Shown piece by piece: positions 1-10,840 of a stretch of 64,000 nucleotides of DNA. The translations under genes were made by a program, and so were the position numbers. The stretch's first letter is position 1. Each line of letters starts with the position of its first letter. The notes under the pieces were generated by a model that worked only from the letters and a program-made list of their open reading frames with translations, did no database searches and was not told the DNA's origin. This stretch comes from Hansfordia pulvinata. Lineage: Eukaryota; Ascomycota; Sordariomycetes; Xylariales. The stretch lies in NCBI GenBank assembly GCA_006538405.1, contig BJKQ01000004.1, positions 124,001 to 188,000 of the forward strand. The letters are read 5' to 3'.

Positions 1-528
1 AACGAATTCGGATACGAGCCCTCACGGGCCAACTACGTGCGCCCGGGCAAGCGGCCGCTGTCTTCGGTGGCGGCCACCATTGTCGAAGATCTCCACGAGA
101 CGGAATCCGGCATGCCACTGTTCGCCGTCGTGGGCGCAGCCGGTGGATCTCGCATCACTTCTTCCACAGCCCAGGTTCTATACTACTCGATGATAGGCGA
201 CATGGAGGCGGGTTTCTCCCGGGATTACGCCCCCGTCGCGAAAGATGATGGATCGGCACCGCCGTCTTCTCAGCTGCGCAAGGCAATGGTCGCCCCACGG
301 TTCCACGACCAGCTGATGCCCGACCAAACGACCTTTGAGTACAGCTTTGACAACGCCACCGTGGCGACCCTGGCCGGGCGGGGGCATAACGTTACGTTTG
401 TGAATCAGTGGAAAAGCGCCGTCCAGGGAATCCAGGTCGTGCGAGCCCCAGACTGGACTGATGGCGAGTGGGCATTTGACGCGGTAGGCGAGCCCCGGCA
501 GAACGCCAGTGGGGGGCTGGTGGTCTGA
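1..528 (+). CDS. Gamma-glutamyltranspeptidase, C-terminal part (5' end outside window)
   Basis: The reading frame is open from base 1 and ends at a TGA at 526-528, giving about 175 residues. Near the start is the PGKRPLSS segment followed by an A-T-I-V stretch, and further on FAVVGAAGGSRI. Both match the small, catalytic subunit of gamma-glutamyltransferases, where the Pro-Gly-Lys-Arg-Pro-Leu-Ser-Ser loop and the Gly-Gly of the oxyanion region bind the glutamyl substrate. The family cleaves glutathione and other gamma-glutamyl compounds at the cell surface or in the vacuole and transfers the glutamyl group to water or amino acids. The catalytic threonine and the large subunit lie upstream of the window, so intactness cannot be judged. 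No in-frame ATG is needed because the gene enters from the left. Family assignment is strong; the particular paralogue is not determined. Confidence 0.9.
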   Translation, partial: NEFGYEPSRANYVRPGKRPLSSVAATIVEDLHETESGMPLFAVVGAAGGSRITSSTAQVLYYSMIGDMEAGFSRDYAPVAKDDGSAPPSSQLRKAMVAPRFHDQLMPDQTTFEYSFDNATVATLAGRGHNVTFVNQWKSAVQGIQVVRAPDWTDGEWAFDAVGEPRQNASGGLVV

Positions 529-2717
529 CGGGTTCGCCGATGGATCTCCCACCCCTCCATCTTGAATAGGACGCACACGCCGTTACGACGATCACGACTT
601 CCTGAGGGGATAGCCTTCTATACGACTATAGACACGCCGCAATGCATGCATAACTTTCACCTACACTCTTGCTGGCTTCAGTCCTTGACGATGTTCGCAG
701 CGCATTGCCGAGGCTTCTCGGGCGCATCACACTGCACACAAAGCCCCGGAAGCGCGGTATATTCCATCGCAGAAAACGGTGCAGACTCCTAATGTTCCAT
801 GCTCGCGACATCGACTATCACGGATTGGGCTGTCCGTGGCCAGCATTCGAAATATCGGTTCGGGCCCCAAGGAATGCCACTGGACCGTGACACTCATCTG
901 ATTGATCGAAGCACGGCACGAGGGCGCTGGGATCAGAAGGTCCAGCAGCAGATCCATCGCCTCGGGCGCCTGAATCTAGGGACGCCCTCGGAACCTGTTG
1001 CATGAGTCTTCGCCACCGGCGGGGAATCATTCCCCGTTCAAAGTGTGGAAAGACTCGCAGGTGACAGTCTCTCCAAGTCTAGGTCGCTTATTAGCGACTC
1101 GTGCAGCTCGTCGGCGCTAACTTGGCACTGTACTCACTGGATGGCACTCATGATGGGTGCATCATGGTTCCCGCATTTTGGACTCGAGCAGCGGGCTGTT
1201 GGGTCGAGTTTGACACCGTCGTCGGGATCGAACAGGACCCTGTCGCCTGTCTGCTCCATGTTCACAATGTGCCCGTGTTGCAACAACCCACCTTCCAGGA
1301 TATCCATCTGCCAGGCCATTTTCCAGGCATCGCAGGCTGCTGCGGGAAGCGCTAATTATCGGCCGGCACTTACCGTAAACTATCAGAGAAAGCAACGACT
1401 CCAAATAAGGCTTCTTCATGTGGCAACATGGGTGCGCCGCAACAGCGGTGATCTCTCAGGCTATCCACATGGAACTAAGAATTTGAAGGTCTTTCGAGCA
1501 AGATCTCGCTGGCTCCTTTGATTCTCCACGATTGGCCACCTGGCACAGACTTGTTTTACTCGGGCCGTGGCGGATCGCAGGCCAAGCGTGCGCATGGGGT
1601 GGGAGGACTCGTTGCATTTGTAAGTGGCGACCATCATCTCCAACAACTTTAGTCAAAGGCAGAGCGGCCGTTGGATGCTTGGTAACGCTTCTCACACGGC
1701 ATGAGCCTGGCTACACTAGGATGCGCATGTGGGTTGACTAAATAAACGCTCTTGAGGCTTTTCTGCGAACGCGCCCTCTCCCATTTCCAGACGCGTGCCC
1801 CGCAAGACGCCACTCGGCTCGCCGCGAAGGGTTCAGAGTCGGCACAACAGGAAGCAGACGGCACTGCCGGTGGATAACATATCGTATCACCCTGGCATCT
1901 GTCACCTGCCATCTGCCATGTGTGCCTATTTCTATTTCGAATCCATGCAAACAGCTTGCAAGGGTCTATGGCTGCCATGGGTCGGTCTCAGGGTCCGGCC
2001 GGAATGCGAGCTGGCATGGCAGTCAAGTAAGGGTCTGCGCTTCATCCCGGCGCAGGAAGCCAGGCGTACTTCTAACTTGGAGCGCTGTGGCGGGGGAGGT
2101 GAGCTTCAAAGATGCCGCACTCGCCACTCTGCGCCACCGTCACTGGCAGTGGGCGCCCGTCTTCTCGAGGCAATGAGGACCGAGTTCGGCCGTGCTCTTG
2201 CGATGCTTTGCCACTTGGGGGGCGCGGAACCGATCAGCTGCGGCCTGCTGAGGCACCATGCGAGCCACGCGGGCGTCGCGACGACACTCTTGCGCCGACA
2301 CCCCGGCTCACGGCACCCTCCACCGCCGCCTTTCTCTGTGGCAACGGCTGCGCTGTTTTGCCCTCCCCGTCCGTGCCTCGCTCGCTAGCTGTCATCGTCG
2401 AGGGGCGAAGCAGACAGCCCGCCGCCCCCTTCATCGATGCTGCGCTGGGTCCCTGCTTCTCAACGCCATCATCGGCCAACGATGGCCTCGGTGGCGCACC
2501 AAAACACCCATGCGCCTGATGCTTGATGTACTTAAGCATACCCTCGTCGCTTCCTCGGAGGGTTTTGCTTTCGTTCTCATCATCACCATCACTCAAAATC
2601 ACTCTCATCATCACCCTCATCATCTCTCCCAAAAGCACGTTCAAGTACCAAACGCCCCAAGCACTCACTCCCTCCCTCCTTTTATCCCGAACAAGACAGT
2701 GCAAAACACAAAACAGG
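529..2717. other. Intergenic region, no supported gene
   Basis: About 2.2 kb between the transpeptidase stop and the first small secreted protein. Several open frames occur on both strands but none shows a recognisable family. A 61-residue minus-strand frame at 1134-1319 ends beside a GTGAGT donor-like site and could be an old exon, but nothing else supports it. The last 200 bases before 2718 are rich in CATCATCAC and CCCTCC tracts, as in fungal 5' leaders. Confidence 0.5.
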
Positions 2718-3230
2718 ATGCAGCTCACGACCTACCTCTGGACTGGCGTCCTGGCGGCCTCGGCGGCCTCGGCTCTTGGCAGCGGCAGCGTCCAGGCGCA
2801 CTACGAGGTCGACTGCCAGGGCAAGGACGCCGAGGTCGTCGAGGTGCCCTCGGACAACGTCAAATGCACCCCCTTCGCCAAGCCCGTCTACTCGCTGCAG
2901 GTCGTCCAGGCCGTGCCCGAGGGCTGCAAACTGGTCCTGTACGAGAACGACGAGTGCAAGGAGAACGGGCCCGAGCCCCCCGTCAACGGCGAGGGCGGTC
3001 GCCGCGGCGCTGTCGCGGGGTGGAAGCGCGACGACAGCGACGACAGCGACGGCGGGGAGGGCGCGCGGCCGCTCCTCGCCGCCCGCGGGATCTTCACTGA
3101 CAGGCCCTTTCTCGCGGCCGTCATCAACGAGAATGTCAAAGCCGGCAAGACCTGCCAGTACCCCCGGATCGACCCCCCGGGTATCGCGTACGAGGTTCTG
3201 TGCGGCAAGGCCGGCGAGATCGAGCAGTGA
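2718..3230 (+). CDS. Small secreted six-cysteine protein (hypothetical)
   Basis: Single-exon frame of 170 residues starting at the ATG at 2718, which follows a typical AACAGG leader. In-frame sequence upstream of this ATG is leader-like, so the shorter start was chosen. Residues 1 to about 27 form a signal peptide (MQLTTYLWTGVLAASAASAL and a following Ala-rich part), with likely cleavage after VQA. The mature chain has six cysteines, including a C-x9-C pair in the GCKLVLYENDEC segment and a last Cys near the C-terminus. A middle insert rich in Asp, Ser and Gly (around residues 98-112) contains a Lys-Arg pair. No enzyme motif is visible. It fits the broad class of fungal small secreted, effector-like proteins, but no function is assigned. 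Its cysteine layout resembles the secreted protein at 35399-36154. Confidence 0.75.
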   Translation: MQLTTYLWTGVLAASAASALGSGSVQAHYEVDCQGKDAEVVEVPSDNVKCTPFAKPVYSLQVVQAVPEGCKLVLYENDECKENGPEPPVNGEGGRRGAVAGWKRDDSDDSDGGEGARPLLAARGIFTDRPFLAAVINENVKAGKTCQYPRIDPPGIAYEVLCGKAGEIEQ

Positions 3231-3405
3231 TGATCGAGGAATCACAGGAAAAAAAAAAACAGAAACGCAAAAAAAAAAAGAACTCCCGAGCGCGGGGGCT
3301 GAGGCGGGTTTAATTCACCCCTGACCGGAAAAAAGGACCATATAGAAGACGGGGATTGAACGCCGAACCCTCCCTCAAGAATACCAACGACGCGAAAGAC
3401 TTGAA

Positions 3406-3433
3406 AAGAAAGAAAGAAAGAAAGAAAGAAAGA
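3406..3433. repeat. GAAA tetranucleotide microsatellite
   Basis: About seven tandem GAAA units in non-coding DNA. Confidence 0.9.
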
Positions 3434-3682
3434 ATCACGGTTTATAGAATCCTATTAGAAACCATACAGCACGAGCAGCCATGGTGGCCTACCCTGGAAG
3501 ACAGCACCACCCGCCGCGGCCCCTTCGGCGTGCCACAAAGACCGCAGACTGGGAGGGTCACCCTGCACCCGACCCCCGCTGATCAAGAGAAGAATTAACA
3601 CGACTGATGGGCGGCGGGAGATGGAAGAACAGGGACGCGGACAGTGTCCAAGACAACCTGCACGCCCCGAAGGCCTTACCTG

Positions 3683-3710
3683 CGAGTACAAACGTACTAG
3701 TTTGTACTCG
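3683..3710. repeat. Inverted repeat containing the GTACTCG word
   Basis: Arms of ten bases (3683-3692 and 3701-3710) flank an eight-base spacer. It is one member of the TACGAGTACTCGTA-related word family seen in many gaps of this window. Confidence 0.7.
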
Positions 3711-4553
3711 TACCGCGGGTAGCCAGCCGGACGGGGCGTCTGGGTTTTGAGGCTTGGATTGCTGGCCAGCACCTTACAAGAAAGGCAACCCTTGCTCTTC
3801 TCCCCTTTTCTCTACTTTGGGTTCTACTACCGGAAGAGACATTGAATTCTGACTACTTAGAAGCGAGACGTAGCGGGTAGGAACGGAATGAATTACAATT
3901 ATACCCCCTTTTCAAACCAAGGTTGCAACCCCCGTGAATTCCAGGCCCAGGATTTGATTGAGTAGACGCCTCGTGGCCGCCGTGCTCGCAGAAGACATTG
4001 CGGCGTCCCGGCGTCCCTAGACAACGTCCCGCGGATGACTTCAGCTTGCTCCGACGTCAGTTCGGCTTTGCGTCTCTGAGCACGCATCTCACCAAGTTGA
4101 AGGACCGGGGTATGGGGCGCGACAAGTTCGGAAGCTCGCCATGATATTATATTATACCATTACGGGAGCTGCAACGCGGCAAGCTCATTCGTACAAACTA
4201 CTTCTTTTTTTGTTCCACGCCGTGAAGGCGCCTTGCACCTTCTTATGTACAGGCCGAAGCCGTGTGGTGCGCCATTAGTACGAGTAAATCAATAGGAACC
4301 CTAACACCAGATCCATGCTTCCAACCCAAGCCGGCCAACACTCAGTGGTGCGGCGCGGCATATCAAAGTAACGTGTCTCATATCGCATGTCATCATATCG
4401 TGGGTGCCACGTCGCCCTCTCCGCGAGTCGCCATGTCACCCTTGTCGTAAATTCAAAACGCTTCGTCTCGTCGGCCATGCTGACCCGTTTTCGTTCGTTA
4501 TTGCGCGTTCGGTGAAACGCCGCTCTGGAGACGTCCCTGATGCATCGGCGCGG

Positions 4554-5960
4554 TCAGAATGAGGGCGAAGGTCTCAACACGTAAGGCAGCTCGTCAGGGT
4601 CATTGACGGTGGCGAGACGAATGACCGAGCCCTGCGAAGACCCATGTGAGGCCGATCGCAGGCTGGGGTTGGTACGCGGGGAGCTACGAGTGCTTCCTGC
4701 ATACGGGCGCCTGGTCTGAGCGAAACTGTCCAGGCTGGAGCTGCGCGAGACGGTCCGCTCCCCGCCTGCCCTGCTTTTTGGCGTGGTAGGCGCGGTGCGG
4801 TAGTTGTGCCACGTATTGGCAGACGGAGTGCGTGCGCCGCGTGCATGGGGCTCATGCTGCTCCGGCATCGGCAACCTGGAGCGAGACCGGATACTGCCTG
4901 TGGTCGGGAGCGAGCCGGTAATGCTTCTGGCCGGAGTGCTCGGCTCTGTACTGAAAGGGGCGTCGTCGTCGATGTGGCGGCCGTCGCTCTCCGAGTCCTG
5001 AGGATAGCCGAGACCATCAAAGGTATCATACAACATGGCAGGGTTGAGAGGATGCATGCCACGAAGGAGATCTGCGAAAAGGCGCATAAGACGGCGGAAG
5101 AATGCGTTGGACATGGGGCTGTTGGAGAAGCGCGCCTGCTCGTAGACATCGACGAATTCTGTTAAACAAGACTCTGAGTCGGGGGAGAAGACGCCAATAT
5201 CAGCCAGATGATCGATGTAGTCGCGGACGGTCATAGTGATGGGGCGTTGTAGCAGCGTGACGGCTTCGGCGTCCAGTGTCGGGGGCTCGGTGGCGATATC
5301 GGGGTCGGGAGGGGCGAGCGACACGGCTTTGGCCTCAACCAGGTGAGGGAGTTCGGCGAGAACGGCGCTGTATTGAACCTCGGCGAGGTCCGGAGAGTCG
5401 GGAGGGCCCCAGCCAGGGTGGTCTATGGCCCCCCAGACGGGGCGCACGGGAGGAATGGCCGACTCGCTGTCGCCGGGGGACGAGTTGCCGGGCTGGGCAG
5501 CCGGAGCGGGGTTCTCGGGGGGTTGGAGAGGCTCTGGCGGGCCGGAGGGCGAGACCTTCGGACGGGCAGCCCAGGCGATGGCAGCGGCGCGGGATAGAGA
5601 GTTGACGACGGTGTGACGAACTGACTTGGGCAGGTCGGCCTTGTCGGGAGACAGCCATGGTTTGGGGATGGAGGCGAGGACGGCGCGGTTGGTGTATAGG
5701 CGCAAGGAGTAGACGAAGAGGACGACAAGAACAGAGAGGGCGTAGACAATGGCGAGGACGACAATGTTGAGCAGCTGATGGGTGGTGAAAATGGCCTGGC
5801 GCACAATGTCGGCGGGAGAGATGAGAAGCAGCACTGCAAGGATGAGGCAGAGGAAGACGTAGGTCGAGGCGTAGGTGATGCGGAAGACAATGTGCGTTTT
5901 GGTGGTGGCCACAGGCGCCGTGGTGGGAATCACGCCTGCGGGGGGCACTGACGGCGTCAT
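4554..5960 (-). CDS. DLT1: DLT1-family membrane protein (defect at low temperature 1)
   Basis: Uninterrupted frame of 468 residues. The start is the ATG at 5960 (MTPSVPP...); the frame extends 33 bases further upstream but without an ATG. Two hydrophobic segments near residues 27-49 and 63-85 are followed by a conserved-looking patch, SLRLYTNRAVLASIPKPW and then RHTVVNSLSRAAAIAWAARPK. This is how I remember fungal DLT1 proteins: two membrane helices, then a basic patch after a Y-T-N-R motif. A further conserved-looking block (VRDYIDHLADIGVFSPDSE and on) lies mid-protein. The last 130 residues are Ser/Thr/Arg-rich and probably disordered. The yeast homologue is linked to growth in the cold; its molecular role is not established. 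The gene runs in the same direction as NDC1 upstream. The assignment rests on memory of the family. Confidence 0.75.
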   Translation of the reverse strand: MTPSVPPAGVIPTTAPVATTKTHIVFRITYASTYVFLCLILAVLLLISPADIVRQAIFTTHQLLNIVVLAIVYALSVLVVLFVYSLRLYTNRAVLASIPKPWLSPDKADLPKSVRHTVVNSLSRAAAIAWAARPKVSPSGPPEPLQPPENPAPAAQPGNSSPGDSESAIPPVRPVWGAIDHPGWGPPDSPDLAEVQYSAVLAELPHLVEAKAVSLAPPDPDIATEPPTLDAEAVTLLQRPITMTVRDYIDHLADIGVFSPDSESCLTEFVDVYEQARFSNSPMSNAFFRRLMRLFADLLRGMHPLNPAMLYDTFDGLGYPQDSESDGRHIDDDAPFSTEPSTPARSITGSLPTTGSIRSRSRLPMPEQHEPHARGARTPSANTWHNYRTAPTTPKSRAGGERTVSRSSSLDSFAQTRRPYAGSTRSSPRTNPSLRSASHGSSQGSVIRLATVNDPDELPYVLRPSPSF

Positions 5961-7142
5961 GGCGCCGGCACCGAGATGGAGACCGCGATGCACTGGTGTA
6001 GGCGTGGAAGAGAGCGCGTGCGCGGCGCGGCGAGCGATGACATCCTCGTCGAGCTAGGGGCGGATGGGCACTGCCCTGTGTCCTGGGAGTTTCCGAGGCT
6101 GGCGCAAGGTGTTATCAAGGGGCCGGGTTGGGTCGGACGGTGCTGTCCGTTACTATTGCGGGATCATGGCTGTGCTGTCGGCGATGAAGGGCGTGTGGTT
6201 GAAGCTGTAGGTTGGAGCTGGAAGTACGATGGCAAGAAGACGAGAAAAGTCGGCGCGGATTGCAAGCGGGAGAGAACGAGGGACAGAAGCGAAGAAGATG
6301 AAAAACCGGGAGGCCGGGGCTGCTCAGGCACCTGCAGTTGGAGAGGTGGTGGGCGTCGAAGCTGGTGAGGGTCGAGGCGGGAAAGGAGAGGCGGTGCGGG
6401 CCAGGACGGCCGTCGATGGTGGAGGCTGGTGTTGGTAAGGGCTACCAGTACGAGTACTCGTAGACCATCCACGAATCTGACGTCGGGTCGTCCTGGCAGC
6501 TGCGGCGCCCCCCGTAATAACAGGGCAGGTGCGACAGGCATGTGCGCTGCACGCGGCAGCAGAAGTACCGGTACGGCACTCTCATGTCGCGTGGCGCGTG
6601 CACAGCTTCACTCAGGCCACCGCCACGGACACCTTGTGAGCTGAGAGGTCCCTGAAGCAAGGGCTGCGTGAGTACAGGTACACGATCTGGAGCCCTGGAA
6701 ATTGTACGGGATAAAAGCGCAAGAAGCGCTAACTCTTGACGATTCAGAGGTCAGGCTAAACCAGCCTCCCGCATACGCTAGACCTTTTACGATCTAACCT
6801 CTGTCCGACCTCGCCAATACTTGATAACGGCCCAGCCTCACTTTTTGACCCTGGTCATTCTACATGCTGTACTAGGAGGTGCCCACGGATGCGTGGTCGA
6901 CGGCGACCCTGGAAATCAGTGTTCGCACATAATATCGCTTGGATAAAAGTAGACATAGATAGAGATTCTGATTTCATCTTTGGTGTGGTAGATGCACTAT
7001 CAGATACCCGCGGTTTGCCAAGGATTAGCTCAGGTGTACTTCTAGAAGCTGTACGAGTGGACAAATTCGGGGTCTTGAATTCCACTGACTCGTCAACCTG
7101 GATGGACAGGACGGTTCGTTCTCTCGTTCTCCTCGTCGTCTC
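5961..7142. other. Intergenic region: DLT1 upstream and NDC1 downstream
   Basis: About 1.2 kb between two minus-strand genes. It must hold the DLT1 promoter and the NDC1 3' end. A perfect 14-base palindrome TACGAGTACTCGTA lies at 6449-6462. No coding region is supported. Confidence 0.55.
6449..6462. repeat. Perfect palindrome TACGAGTACTCGTA
   Basis: Fourteen-base perfect palindrome in the DLT1 upstream region. Related words recur near 3683, 22620, 23091, 42360 and 52571. Confidence 0.7.
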
Positions 7143-9179
7143 TCACCGAACCTGCTGCATCTCTGGCCGGGCCACCGCATGTGCCTGCTTCTCCGGCCTC
7201 GTGGGACCATCTGACCCCTTCTGCGCCCCCACCGCCTCCTTGGCCAATCTCATATCCGCCCGGCTCAGGCGCAGGTCGTTGCTGTACGGGCCAAAAGCCT
7301 CCACCAGCCGCCCGAGCCCTTCTTTCAGAGCGTCCAGCAGCTCCTCAACCTCGGCGCTGCTCCGCTCTCCTGACAGGTCGCTCCAGTGCCGAGGGAACCC
7401 GTCCCGGAACGCCTCCGTCTTCTTGATCAGAACCGTCAGCATCCGGAGAAGCGCCGGCACGTCACGCTGCACATTGCCATACTTGTCCTCCGCAAGACTC
7501 GACACCGCCAGCTGCGTCAGCGCGAACGTCGCGTTGACGTACACCCGCACTTCACCGTACGGTGTGCCCAACACTGCCTTGTTCAGCCGCCGTCCCAGGG
7601 TCTCCTGCAAAAAGGACCCCACGTAGGGGATCGCCATCATCTGTGCCGAAATCGAATGCATCTTCGCCCCAACACCCTCGCTGCTCAACGCCTCCCTCTG
7701 CTCTTTACTGAGCAGGTGGCCGGTCGCCTCGCTCCACTTCTTCTTGGCCTCGGGTCCCAGCTGGCCCAGCGGCGTCTTGCCGGGCGACGTTGCGACTCCG
7801 CTGACGGCCTTGCCGAGAGAGCCACGAAGACCTTTCGACGGGGCCACAGGAGCCCATACATCTTCGTTCCTGGGCGCCTGGGCGGCTCGCTCCAGAGGCC
7901 GAGGCGCTTCTGCTGCTGGCTGAGCCGAGGCAGGCGGCGCTGGGGGCTTTCCGTAGTCGTCAATTCTCTGCTCGACAGTTTTCAGGGTGCCTGAGCAGAT
8001 GGCGTATAGCTGCGACCAAACGGGCCCATCCTTGCGATCAATGTCCTCGAAAATAGCTTTCCTCCTAACCTCAAAATCGCGAGAGATAAACGCGAGCTCC
8101 CACGTGGCAAAAGCCTGCACCGGCGTCAGCGTGTTCACAGTATGAAGCGAGCAGAGACCCTACCTGTATGCGCTCCTTTTTGCTCTTCAGGCCATTCAGG
8201 AGACTGCCATTGGGGTCCTTGGACTCGGACGTGAGTGGCTGCTGGTTCTTCAAGGGCTCACGCTGCAGCTGCAGCGTGAAGACCAGGCTACCAAAGTCCC
8301 ACAATAAGCAGACCAAGAATCCAGCCCAGATGGATCTGGACAGCATGTAGACGCTCCAAGGGCCCTGGGGAGGGGCAATGCTGGTTCGGGGAAGACTGTA
8401 GAATGAACGAAAGAACACGAGAGCCCAGCCCCAGGCCGACTGACGCAAGAAGCTGTACAAGAAAAAGTAGTTGACCATGCCGACGGCAATGGCGACGGTC
8501 CCAGCGGAGAAGACCAGACGGCCGGCCTTCTGAGAGAGTTTATCCCAAGGGTCGGCTTGGCGTGCGGCCTGGATTTGCCCATCGCGAGGAGCGATGATGG
8601 CCCCCGTGCGCAGGCGGTCGAGGTCCAGGGCGACGTGCTTGACACCGGCAGCCAGGCCGAGGACCAAGAGATTGACGGTGTAGAACAAAGCGCGTTCGTT
8701 GAGACGAGCACGGTCACCCGCATGGTGGGTAATCCAGTTGAGCTGGGAGTCTTGGGGCAGCGAAAAGAGGTATAGCTGGCCGAACATGAAGGCCGAGGTC
8801 GCGTAGGTGATGAGGGTCTCAAGGGTCTGGAACTTGGTAGCGGACGCGGTCAGGGTTTGGAGAGGCGAGGCCGAAGTTCGGAGACCGATGTGCGAGTGGG
8901 CGATGCGCAGGATGACTAGAGGCAGAACGCAGCCAAAGATGGCGAGGGCGCGAAGCCCTGGCCTGCCGAGGGGGAACCATGACCAGATGACTGCAGATGT
9001 TAGCAGGGTGTCGAGCACGTGCGGCGAGGGCAGTACGCACACGAGTCCCAGGTGGAAAATGTGAGGCCTTCGGCGTAGGCAATGGCAAGGAGGACGAGGG
9101 CCGTCGAGGCAAAGCGGCGCTGCAGAGCGGGCTGCAGGAAGTCCTTGTAAGGGGCGCGGCGGGCGATGGGGGGAGCCAT
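7143..9179 (-). CDS. NDC1: Nucleoporin NDC1 (nuclear pore / spindle pole body membrane anchor)
   Basis: Three exons on the minus strand: 9179-9041, 8990-8164 and 8114-7143, giving 645 residues. Intron 1 (8991-9040, 50 nt) starts GTGCGT and ends GCTAACATCTGCAG; intron 2 (8115-8163, 49 nt) starts GTAGGG and ends GGTGCAG. Joining them restores the Ndc1-like line ...STWDSFIWSWFPLGRPG, then transmembrane segments through about residue 290, then a soluble half beginning AFATWELAFISRDF and IFEDIDRKDGPVW. Ndc1 is a polytopic protein that anchors nuclear pore complexes in the pore membrane and helps insert spindle pole bodies in the nuclear envelope. Exon phases agree (139, 827 and 972 nt). Length suits fungal orthologues of about 600-680 residues. 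The start MAPPIARRAPYKDF is the first ATG of the conserved frame. Confidence 0.88.
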
Positions 9180-9960
9180 GGTTGCGACAGGGCTCGAGCT
9201 GCGGCACGGGATAGAATGAGGATCAGATCATCGCATGGTCTGGAGCCGCAATAGAGGGAGGAGAAAAGAATGACAAGGCGTCACGAAGCGGACGGTCGAG
9301 AGCTCGGTAGCGCGGGGATGGTGGAGTGTTTGGCAGGTGAAGGGAGCATGTGCTGCTAAAGCGAGGTCGGGAAACGCACTTTTCAGTGTTGCGCTGCTCG
9401 GGTTGCTATGGCGGAAGCTGCATCTGGTAAATGGAGGAAAACAATGCGGGTACATGAGTACATCTATTCAGTCCACGCAAGCTGTGTGGTTATGCACGAA
9501 GCCCAGTGTGCATAGATTGGATTGGAATAATTGTGCATAGATGACTTATGTAAGCACGCTTGGTGCCCGCAACATTGAATCGATTGTCTGGAGGTAGGTA
9601 CGCGCTGGAGTACCCTTGCATGTACATCGGTACAGCCAGCCCGGTGCTCGGATGCGCATTAGCGCTGGAGCAGGTACGTGCACATGATCGGACAGGCAGC
9701 CAGGAGGGACGCCCGTGACGGAACCGAGCCAGGCTGCAAGGCTGGCAGTGTGGGGCGTTACGTATCTCGTAGCGTCCGTCGGCCGTCGCCGCCACTTCCG
9801 CCGCTTCGCAGACTTCGACAACTGCATCATTGACGACACCGACGGGGACGCCGACAGCAACGACCACACCTACGTTCCTCTTCACTGCACGACCCTGCAT
9901 ACAATCGAAACCGCTCATATCTACCGAACCAGACCAGCTCTGCCAGCCGCCCCGCGCATC
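9180..9960. other. Divergent promoter region of NDC1 and PEP12-like syntaxin
   Basis: About 780 bases between the NDC1 start (-) and the syntaxin start (+), so both promoters lie here. It contains a pyrimidine- and CGAC-rich leader before 9961. No additional gene was seen. Confidence 0.6.
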
Positions 9961-10840
9961 ATGTCGTTTGACCAGCTCTCCTCGATTGAGTCGGGCGGAG
10001 GCAGAGGCCGCGGCGACAACAGTGCTGCCGCTCCCTTCTCCGACGACCCCGACTTCACTCGCCAGACACAGAATCTCATGAACCAGTTATTCCACCTGCA
10101 AGGCAACATTTCCAAGCTGCGCACCGACGTCAGCCTGCTTGGCACCCGTCGCGACAATCCCGCCTGCGCGAGCGCGTACACGCCTTGCTCGACGAGTCTA
10201 CCCACCAGTTCAAGGACGTCGGCGAGGGCGTCAAGAATGTCCAGTCTCGCGAAGACGTAACCGTATGTATTTGTTTCATCACCCTTGTTGCACAGTTCAC
10301 TGACGCAGACGGCAGCCTACGCAAAAGTACTCGCAGCAGAAGCTGTCGCGCGAATTCAAGGCTGCTTTGGGCGAGTTCCAGGCCCTGCAGCGCACTGCCC
10401 TCGACAAGCAGCGGGCCTCCGTTACTGCCGCCAAGGCCGCTCTTGACGACGAGTCGTCTCCGACCCTGAACCAGCCGTCTGACGGCCAACAATTCCAGCT
10501 CCAGCAACAGGAGCAGGCCCACCTCGTGGCTCAGGATGAAGTCGACTTCCAGGACGCCCTCATCTCGGAGCGCGAGCAGGAGATTCGCCAGATCGAGGAG
10601 GGCGTTGGCGATCTCAACGTTCTCTTCAGCCAGGTCGCCCAGATTGTAACCGAGCAGGGCGAGCAGCTGCAGACGATCGAGGACAATGCCGTCAACGTCC
10701 GGGATGACACACAAGGCGCCGACTACGAACTACGCAGCGCTGCCCGCCATCAGAAGAACGCCCGCTCGACCGCCTGCTGCTTGCTTCTCATCCTCGCCGT
10801 CATCATGACCATTATCATACTGGCTGTGTCCCTTGGCTGA
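9961..10840 (+). pseudogene. PEP12: PEP12-type Qa-SNARE with a one-base frameshift (possible sequencing error)
   Basis: Two exons, 9961-10262 and 10316-10840, around a 53-nt intron (GTATGT ... GACGGCAG). The protein begins MSFDQLSSIES, continues with syntaxin Habc residues (QLFHLQGNISKLRTDVSLLG), then EFKAALGEFQALQRTALDKQ. A SNARE helix follows, with the central glutamine in IVTEQGEQLQTIEDNA, and a C-terminal membrane anchor (CCLLLILAVIMTIIILAVSL). Pep12 syntaxins act in vesicle fusion at late endosomes. The frame breaks near 10159-10161: LLGTRRDN is in one frame and RERVHALLDESTHQF in the next. One extra C in the CCC run would join them, and exon 1 is 302 nt where 303 is needed to keep phase. 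As written the product stops at 10260. Either the gene is broken or the assembly has lost one C; no intron can sit in so short a gap. Confidence 0.85.

Larger units (their letters stand above)
3231..4553. other. Intergenic region with A-runs and a GAAA microsatellite
   Basis: This region lies between the secreted protein and the 3' end of DLT1. It holds two A-runs at about 3249-3281, a GAAA-repeat tract at 3406-3433, and an inverted repeat at 3683-3710 (10-base arms CGAGTACAAA / TTTGTACTCG around an 8-base spacer). No convincing coding region was seen on either strand. Confidence 0.55.

Noticed and set aside
1795..2388. 197-codon plus-strand frame upstream of the first secreted protein
   Set aside because: Composition is irregular, with no domain and no conserved-looking stretch; overlapping frames of similar length exist.
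3330..3400. tRNA-like B-box (GTTCAATCC on the minus strand) followed by a T-run
   Set aside because: No matching acceptor stem, D-arm or anticodon arm could be folded around it.
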